Positions 1 through 4,474 of a DNA stretch of 9,774 nt are shown here, piece after piece. Under the pieces are notes generated by a model. The model was given only the letters and a program-made list of their open reading frames with translations. It did no database searches and was not told where the DNA came from. The stretch's first letter is position 1. Each line of letters begins with the position of its first letter. The DNA is from an uncultured Solobacterium sp. (GTDB lineage: Bacteria; Bacillota_I; Bacilli_A; Erysipelotrichales; Erysipelotrichaceae): positions 1 through 9,774 of the forward strand of contig CALEMV010000002.1 of assembly GCA_937910655.1 (NCBI GenBank). The letters run 5' to 3'. The position numbers and the translations under genes were made by a program.

Positions 1-10
1 GTCGCTGTAT

Positions 11-36
11 AAAAAAAGAAGTCCCAAGACTTCTTT
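11..36 (-). terminator. Rho-independent terminator after the YneF-like gene
   Basis: Read on the minus strand, a stem AAAGAAGTC / GACTTCTTT (28-36 with 15-23) closes a four-base loop (24-27) and runs into a T tract (11-17). The stem begins at the last base of the stop codon of the YneF-like gene, so it marks the 3' end of that transcript. Flanking A and T runs on both sides mean it could also work for transcription coming from the left on the plus strand. Confidence 0.85.
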
Positions 37-245
37 TATTGATTCATGGATTTCATAACGGAACGAATCTGTGCCTCACTTGGCTTACGTCCCATTTGCA
101 TAAACATTGCACGAACCATCTTCTCATTGATTGGTGGATTTTCCTTCAGTTGCTTTTCGAAATATTTTCTTGTTAAAAAGAATGTTACGATTGCACCGAT
201 TAATCCTCCAGCAATGAAGAATCCTAATGAACTCCAAAATTCCAT
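36..245 (-). CDS. YneF/UPF0154 family small membrane protein
   Basis: This 69-residue protein matches what I know of the UPF0154 (YneF) family of Firmicutes and mollicutes. It has one N-terminal membrane segment (about residues 6-26, rich in F, I, G and V), then a basic stretch TRKYFEKQLKENPPINE and a cytosolic tail with the family pattern MVRAMFMQMGRKPSEAQIR. No biochemical function is firmly established for the family and I assign none. The start ATG at 245 is preceded by AGGTGG (254-259) eight bases upstream. Length agrees with the family. It follows the lipoprotein gene by 78 bases, has its own candidate promoter in that gap, and ends in a terminator, so it may be monocistronic. The family call is confident; the role is unknown. 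Confidence 0.85.
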   Translation of the reverse strand: MEFWSSLGFFIAGGLIGAIVTFFLTRKYFEKQLKENPPINEKMVRAMFMQMGRKPSEAQIRSVMKSMNQ

Positions 246-265
246 AAATTACACCACCTATTCTT

Positions 266-307
266 CATGTACCTTGTTATTTTATCTTGTTTTGTACATG
301 CTTGCAA
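266..307 (-). promoter_or_regulatory. Candidate sigma-A promoter with an inverted repeat around the -10
   Basis: On the minus strand, TTGCAA (307-302, 4 of 6 matches to the -35 consensus) and TAAAAT (284-279, 5 of 6 to the -10) are 17 bases apart. An exact seven-base inverted repeat, CATGTAC (300-294) and GTACATG (272-266), starts one base downstream of the -35 and ends near the expected transcription start. This would drive the YneF-like gene. The repeat may be an operator or a weak RNA hairpin, or may be chance in AT-rich DNA. Confidence 0.4.
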
Positions 308-323
308 CGGCTAAAACAGCGTT

Positions 324-908
324 TTATTTTGCTGAATCCTTCGCTGTCGTGATTTTAATTAAATCAGCGTAGATATTGTAAATCTTTTGATACTGCTCAT
401 CTGTCATTTTTGGATTTACATCTATATCATAGTCATCTAAGACACCTACATGGAAATCTACAACTCTACCATTTTTAACTGCCATAACATCCGGAATGTA
501 GAGAGATGTCCCTCCACCCTGTGGATTTTCAAGGTATGTTACATCGATAAACTCTTCAACCTTTTCACGATATTGCATAAACTCTTCGTCAGTCTTGTAG
601 AACTTTCTACTTACGTCTACATAGTAGACCGTAACCCCTGCATCCTTAGCAGCTTGATTTAATACTGCGAATGCTTTTTGACTATATCGTGAGTCAGGTT
701 TCGCAAATACCATTACACCTGAATATTTATTTTCAAAGAATGTAATAGCCGATGGTAATGAAATCTCCTTAATGGATGGTTCCTTGTCTGTAATCTCTGT
801 AAACTCTGAGATTGTACCATCTGTTACATAGTCTAATTTGTATTGTTCCTTTGGAGTGCAACCAAGCATAAATGCACATAGAACAAGCATCATTAACTTC
901 TTCATCAT
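324..908 (-). CDS. Lipoprotein with a thioredoxin-like fold lacking the CxxC active site
   Basis: The 194-residue protein starts with a short lipoprotein signal: MMKK, a hydrophobic stretch, then a lipobox-like FMLGC with the likely lipidated Cys17. It is therefore expected on the outer face of the membrane. The body resembles thioredoxin-like proteins annotated as bacteriocin transport accessory proteins (PedC/BrcD-like). A beta strand GVMVFAKPD leads to the usual redox site position, here S73-R-Y-S76, then a helix, a strand VTVYYVDVS, and the cis-proline region IPDVMAVKNGRVVDFHVG (Pro139). With no CxxC, ordinary thiol-disulfide exchange is unlikely; a binding or chaperone-like role is my inference. 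No bacteriocin genes lie nearby. The start at 908 is set by AAGGAGG (921-915) six bases upstream; a second ATG follows directly. The fold call is moderately sure and the function unknown. Confidence 0.65.
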   Translation of the reverse strand: MMKKLMMLVLCAFMLGCTPKEQYKLDYVTDGTISEFTEITDKEPSIKEISLPSAITFFENKYSGVMVFAKPDSRYSQKAFAVLNQAAKDAGVTVYYVDVSRKFYKTDEEFMQYREKVEEFIDVTYLENPQGGGTSLYIPDVMAVKNGRVVDFHVGVLDDYDIDVNPKMTDEQYQKIYNIYADLIKITTAKDSAK

Positions 909-932
909 TGAATTCCTCCTTCAACACCTTCT

Positions 933-960
933 ATTCTATCAAAAAAAGCCAGTTTGATAA
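933..960 (-). promoter_or_regulatory. Possible weak promoter of the lipoprotein gene
   Basis: TTATCA (960-955, 4 of 6 to the -35) and TAGAAT (938-933, 5 of 6 to the -10) are separated by 16 bases on the minus strand. The element is embedded in the 6S RNA terminator: its -35 uses the hairpin loop and adjacent stem. It would give a leader of under 20 bases that still holds the AAGGAGG at 921-915. The alternative is read-through past the terminator. Matches of this quality occur by chance in AT-rich DNA. Confidence 0.3.
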
Positions 961-967
961 CTGACTT
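941..967 (-). terminator. Intrinsic terminator of 6S RNA
   Basis: On the minus strand, AAGTCAGTT (967-959) pairs with AACTGGCTT (954-946) around the loop ATCA, with one G-T wobble, and is followed by a run of seven T (947-941). This is a good rho-independent terminator that defines the 3' end of the noncoding RNA and separates it from the lipoprotein gene. Confidence 0.85.
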
Positions 968-1128
968 AATCTAAACTTAAGACCGAAGGTAGATATAGTT
1001 CCCTCTTCTGTAGAGGTGGGTACTCTTGGTAAAACTTCTGGATCCTCGCTCGTAACGAGTTTTCACTCCATCTTACGCAATCAGAGTTCCCTTATATCAT
1101 ATTGTAGGAAAAATATGTTCCCTCCGGC
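941..1128 (-). ncRNA. 6S RNA (RNA polymerase-binding regulatory RNA)
   Basis: The 266-base gap between aspS and the lipoprotein gene carries no credible ORF but encodes a structured RNA of about 188 nt, in the usual 6S size range. The ends pair: CCGGAGG (1127-1121) with CCTTCGG (988-982), allowing one wobble. An inner helix pairs GGGAACTCT (1091-1083) with AGAGTACCC (1026-1018) with one mismatch. Above it, GTGAAAACT pairs with AGTTTTAC (one bulge) to close an apical arm. CCTCT and AGAGG (near 1015-1001) form a small hairpin on the 3' side of the internal loop. One long hairpin with a large central loop is the 6S architecture, which mimics an open promoter and inhibits housekeeping RNA polymerase in slow growth. 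Context supports it: in B. subtilis the 6S-1 gene bsrA also lies just downstream of aspS. No Rfam search was possible; the identification rests on structure plus synteny. Confidence 0.8.
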
Positions 1129-1134
1129 ACATGT

Positions 1135-1143
1135 ATTATAGCA
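1135..1143 (-). promoter_or_regulatory. Extended -10 promoter of 6S RNA
   Basis: Minus-strand TGCTATAAT (1143-1135) is a perfect -10 hexamer with an upstream TGn extension. The hexamer 17 bases upstream, CTATTC, is a poor -35, which is acceptable for an extended -10 promoter. Transcription would begin about seven bases downstream, near G1128, exactly where the closing helix of the RNA begins. The promoter lies 32 bases past the aspS stop codon, so 6S RNA can be made independently of the hisS-aspS operon. Confidence 0.7.
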
Positions 1144-1174
1144 CTAGAGGGAAATAAGAATAGTCTTGACACTT

Positions 1175-2932
1175 TTATTTTTCTTGCTTTGAAATTTCGA
1201 TACCTAAAATATCTAATTGTTTCTTATCAACAACATTTGGTGCCTCACTCATTAAGTCAAAGGAACTATTTGTTGTTGGGAACGCTACTACATCACGGAT
1301 GTTATCTGTACCAGCTAATACCATAATTAAACGTTCTAGACCAATACCTACGCCACCATGTGGAGGTGTTCCATAGCGGAAAGAATCTAAGAAGAAACCA
1401 AAGCGAGCCTTCGCATCTTCGAGTGATAGTCCAATTGCTTCAAATACCTTAGCCTGTAATTCTTGACTATGAATACGAATTGAACCAGATAAGAGTTCAT
1501 ATCCATTTAATACTAAGTCATAAGCACGTGAAGAAACATGTCCTGGATCTGTAAATAGTTTATCTACATCTTCTTCCTTTGGTGCTGTAAATGGATGGTG
1601 TGCTGCTACCCAGCGTTCATCTTCTTCGCTGTACTCAAACATTGGAAAGTCAGTTACCCAAAGGAACTTGTAAGTAGCTTCACTTGGGATAAGATTCAAC
1701 TCATGACCTAAACGTACACGTAGTGCACCTAAAGATGCCTGTACAATTCTTGCACTATCCGCAATCACTAGTACTAAGTCATTATTGACAAGACTTAGCT
1801 TCTCTACTAGCTTTGCCTTTTCTTCCTCACTTAATACCTTAGCAATAGAACCTGTTAATACATCATTTTCCATCTTGAGGTACGCAAGTGCCTTTGCTTT
1901 AAAGCCATGTTTTACAAAGTCTTGTAATTGATCTAACCCTTTACGACTATACTTATCTGCCGCATTTTCAAACTTCACACAGTTGATAATGCCACCATTT
2001 TCAATTGTATTCTTGAATACCTGGAATTCTGTATTTTCAAATACAGCAGTAATATCCTGAATTTCATTACCAAAACGCATATCTGGTTTATCTGTACCAA
2101 AGCGTCTCATACATTCTGCCCATGGTACACGTACAAAATGATCTTCTAATGTATAGTTCTTTGTTTCCTTGAAGATGTTTTGCATTAAGTCTTCAACAAC
2201 CGCAAAGATTGTATCTTCATCACCAAAGCTCATTTCAATATCAATCTGTGTAAATTCAGGCTGACGGTCTGCACGTAAGTCTTCATCTCTGAAACATCTA
2301 GCAATCTGGAAGTACTTTTCCATACCACCAATCATCAATAACTGCTTATAAATCTGTGGTGATTGTGGAAGTGCCCAGAACTTACCGTTGTATATACGAG
2401 ATGGTACTAGGTAGTCACGCGCACCTTCTGGTGTACTTCTTGCTAGAATTGGTGTTTCAATTTCTACGAAACCTTGTTTATCCAACACATTTCTAGCAAC
2501 CATGCATACCTTATGACGTAAAATCATATTCTGCTGTAATACAGAACGACGTAAGTCGAGATAACGATATTTCAAACGTGTATCTTCACTTGTGTCAGTA
2601 TCATCCGCAATTGTAATAGGCGCTGTTTCTGCACTGTTAACGATGTTAACAGATTCAACATGAATTTCAATTTCACCTGTAGCAATCTTTGGATTCGCAT
2701 CCTTACGCTTTTCAACTGTACCTGTCACCTGTAAGATGTATTCATTACGAACATCCTTTACAGCATCCGCAATACTTTCATCAAACGTCAACTGTACGAT
2801 ACCACTACGGTCACGTAAATCAATAAATACAAGTGATCCTAGATTACGACGCTTAGCAACCCAGCCAACTAACGTAACTTTCTCACCAACATTCGCTAAG
2901 CGTAAAGTACCATTTTCATGTGTTCTTTCCAT
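1175..2932 (-). CDS. aspS: Aspartyl-tRNA synthetase, bacterial type
   Basis: AspRS (585 residues) charges tRNA-Asp with aspartate in the cytoplasm. Visible parts in order: an N-terminal OB-fold anticodon domain (GWVAKRRNLGSLVFIDLRDR, residues 23-42); the class II core with ETPILARSTPEGARDYLVPS (159-178) and motif 2 CFRDEDLRADRQPEFTQIDI (213-232); the bacterial GAD insertion in roughly residues 290-420; and motif 3 GIGLERL (529-535) near the end. Length is normal for the bacterial type. Leu31 in the anticodon domain is the residue typical of discriminating enzymes; non-discriminating forms usually have His, so this enzyme probably does not mischarge tRNA-Asn. The ATG at 2932 shares its A with the hisS stop (TAATG), and GGGAGA lies eight bases upstream within hisS, so translation is coupled. 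Expression depends on the T-box before hisS. No terminator lies between aspS and 6S RNA. Confidence 0.98.
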   Translation of the reverse strand: MERTHENGTLRLANVGEKVTLVGWVAKRRNLGSLVFIDLRDRSGIVQLTFDESIADAVKDVRNEYILQVTGTVEKRKDANPKIATGEIEIHVESVNIVNSAETAPITIADDTDTSEDTRLKYRYLDLRRSVLQQNMILRHKVCMVARNVLDKQGFVEIETPILARSTPEGARDYLVPSRIYNGKFWALPQSPQIYKQLLMIGGMEKYFQIARCFRDEDLRADRQPEFTQIDIEMSFGDEDTIFAVVEDLMQNIFKETKNYTLEDHFVRVPWAECMRRFGTDKPDMRFGNEIQDITAVFENTEFQVFKNTIENGGIINCVKFENAADKYSRKGLDQLQDFVKHGFKAKALAYLKMENDVLTGSIAKVLSEEEKAKLVEKLSLVNNDLVLVIADSARIVQASLGALRVRLGHELNLIPSEATYKFLWVTDFPMFEYSEEDERWVAAHHPFTAPKEEDVDKLFTDPGHVSSRAYDLVLNGYELLSGSIRIHSQELQAKVFEAIGLSLEDAKARFGFFLDSFRYGTPPHGGVGIGLERLIMVLAGTDNIRDVVAFPTTNSSFDLMSEAPNVVDKKQLDILGIEISKQEK

Positions 2933-4197
2933 TACTTATTCTCCCATTGTTTGAGTGTCTCTAATAATTCACCCTGGTTGATTGTTACCTGGGACTTATC
3001 AGAAATATTCTTTACATTCATTGTGCCATTCTTAACTTCATCTTCACCAAGAATCACTACATATCTTGCATTATTACGATCAACACTCTTAAACTGTGCC
3101 TTTAGTGAGCGTTGTACAAGGTTAGCTTCTGCACTATAACCTGCATGACGTAGCTGTTGTACTGTCTTTAAAACAGATGTTCCTACATCACCTAAACCGA
3201 TAACATACACATCACATGTATTTTCATCGCCAAAGTCGTGTCCTTCCTCAGTCGCTAAGTTAATTAAGCGTTCCATACCAATCGCAAAACCAATACCGGA
3301 CATCTCTGGTCCACCATAATACTCTACAAAGTGGTCATAACGTCCACCCGCAAAGATGGTTGCCTGTGCACCACTATCCGGTCTTGTAGATACAACTTCA
3401 AATACTGTATGTGTATAGTAATCAAGACCTCTTACAAGGTGATCATCAACTTCATATGGAATCTCTAGTGCATCTAAACATGCAAGAACACGGTTGAAGT
3501 AATCCTTGGATTCTTCATTTAAGTAATCCGAAAGTTTTGGTGCTGTATGCATGCATTCTTTATCATGGTCTACTTTACAGTCTAAAATACGTAAAGGATT
3601 CTGCTCATAACGACGATGACAATCTCCGCATAACTCTTCAAGATGTGGTTTGAAGTATTCCTTCAGAGCTGTACGATAGGCAGTTCTAGATGCATCATCA
3701 CCAAGTGTATTGATGCATACCTTAATACTTGAGATACCCATCTGTTTTACAATGTCATATCCTAGTGCAATCGTTTCCGCATCTAATTCAGGAGATTTTG
3801 CACCGATGTTTTCAATACCAAACTGTGTAAACTGTCTCTGTCTTCCCTTTTGTGGATTTTCATGACGGAACATCGCACCAAGATAATAGAATCTACCAGG
3901 CATCTCCATCGATCCATATAGCTTATGTTGATCGAATGCACGGATAACACCTGCAGTTCCTTCTGGTCTTAATGTATAGGAATGAGTACCCATATCAAAT
4001 GTATACATTTCCTTATTTACCATGTCACTGGAGTCGTTTTCACGCTTGAATACTTTTGTCTCTTCAAAGTATGGTGTACGAATTTCACGGTAACGATAAC
4101 GCTTCGTCGTTTCACGAATGACTTCTTCTGCGTGATGCCAACGATTCATTTCGTCTGGTAAAATATCGTAAGTTCCTCGTGGTGTTTGATAACTCAT
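2932..4197 (-). CDS. hisS: Histidyl-tRNA synthetase
   Basis: HisRS (421 residues) is a class II enzyme that charges tRNA-His. In order: the N-terminal PRGTYDILP (6-14); motif 1 region REIRTPYFEET (37-47); motif 2 with FRHENPQKGRQRQFTQFGIE (110-129); a cysteine-bearing insertion (C190, C193, C207, C215) seen in Gram-positive relatives; the histidine-specific loop LVRGLDYYTHTVFE (254-267); motif 3 GIGFAIGMERL (301-311); and a C-terminal anticodon-binding domain with DVYVIGLGD. Length is typical. The ATG at 4197 follows AAGGAGG by seven bases. The gene is first in a two-gene operon with aspS, as in Bacillus, and is preceded by a T-box leader, so uncharged tRNA should raise its expression. Nothing looks damaged. 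Confidence 0.98.
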   Translation of the reverse strand: MSYQTPRGTYDILPDEMNRWHHAEEVIRETTKRYRYREIRTPYFEETKVFKRENDSSDMVNKEMYTFDMGTHSYTLRPEGTAGVIRAFDQHKLYGSMEMPGRFYYLGAMFRHENPQKGRQRQFTQFGIENIGAKSPELDAETIALGYDIVKQMGISSIKVCINTLGDDASRTAYRTALKEYFKPHLEELCGDCHRRYEQNPLRILDCKVDHDKECMHTAPKLSDYLNEESKDYFNRVLACLDALEIPYEVDDHLVRGLDYYTHTVFEVVSTRPDSGAQATIFAGGRYDHFVEYYGGPEMSGIGFAIGMERLINLATEEGHDFGDENTCDVYVIGLGDVGTSVLKTVQQLRHAGYSAEANLVQRSLKAQFKSVDRNNARYVVILGEDEVKNGTMNVKNISDKSQVTINQGELLETLKQWENK

Positions 4198-4221
4198 AGT
4201 TTTTCCTCCTTAAACAAATAT

Positions 4222-4248
4222 AAAAGCGTCCCTATCCAAGGACGCTTT
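4222..4248 (-). terminator. Terminator of the hisS-aspS T-box leader
   Basis: Minus-strand AAAGCGTCC (4248-4240) pairs exactly with GGACGCTTT (4231-4223) around an eight-base loop and leads into TTTTATATTT. The 5' arm includes CCTT (4241-4238), which can instead pair with AAGG of the T-box sequence (4265-4262). The two structures exclude each other, the standard T-box terminator/antiterminator switch. Confidence 0.92.
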
Positions 4249-4431
4249 GTGCGCGGTACCACCTTAGTTCATGATTTCTCATGCGCTCTTTCCGTAACGT
4301 GGAATACGTTTATCCCTACTAATTTCAGGATATCTTCTCCAGAGTGTCAATCCTGTAAGAATCCGCCAATGCTTGCACCATACCATTGTCGCTCTATCGT
4401 CTTCTAACAAGAACTCTCTTTCTAAGAATTT
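4223..4431 (-). promoter_or_regulatory. T-box riboswitch controlling hisS-aspS
   Basis: The leader of about 210 nt has the T-box hallmarks in order. Stem I's distal part reads GAGCGACAATGG followed by TATGGTGCAAGCATTG, with CAATG/CATTG pairing. Below it TCTTG pairs with CAGGA, and AGAG pairs with CTCT to bound a specifier loop containing TTGACA. CATGA-GAAA-TCATG forms a GNRA-capped hairpin further on. The T-box sequence AAGGTGGTACCGCG (4265-4252) has the TGGT bulge (4261-4258) that binds an uncharged tRNA acceptor end, and the terminator follows. When uncharged tRNA binds codon and bulge, the antiterminator forms and hisS-aspS is transcribed. The candidate specifier GACAC (4348-4344) offers GAC (Asp) and CAC (His) in overlapping register. 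The pairings were drawn by hand, not by energy minimisation. Confidence 0.95.
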
Positions 4432-4437
4432 AGTAGT

Positions 4438-4466
4438 ATTATAGCCCTTACGCTTACTTTTCTCAA
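4438..4466 (-). promoter_or_regulatory. Strong sigma-A promoter of the hisS-aspS operon
   Basis: Minus-strand TTGAGA (4466-4461, 5 of 6 to consensus) and TATAAT (4443-4438, 6 of 6) are spaced by exactly 17 bases. Transcription should begin near 4431, just before stem I of the T-box. The -35 begins eight bases past the rel stop codon, so the operon has its own start; read-through from rel may add to it because no terminator separates them. Confidence 0.85.
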
Positions 4467-4474
4467 GTAATTTA

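Noticed and set aside
46..372. Plus-strand open frame of 108 codons across the YneF-like gene
   Set aside because: It is antisense to a recognised gene, crosses its promoter, has no ribosome binding site and shows no family pattern. The other plus-strand frames (for example 450-662, 5259-5513, 5605-5928, 8103-8315) are rejected for the same reasons.
1166..1171. Perfect TTGACA on the plus strand near the aspS stop codon
   Set aside because: No suitable -10 follows at 16-18 bases and no plus-strand gene lies downstream; probably chance.
2636..2650. Repeated palindrome GTTAAC-GAT-GTTAAC
   Set aside because: It lies in the aspS coding region and encodes ordinary residues of the family alignment; nothing suggests an operator.
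4454..4470. Hairpin TTACTT-GAGAA-AAGTAA as a terminator for rel
   Set aside because: The stem is only six mostly A-T pairs and no T tract follows. The same bases contain the -35 of the hisS-aspS promoter, which explains them better.
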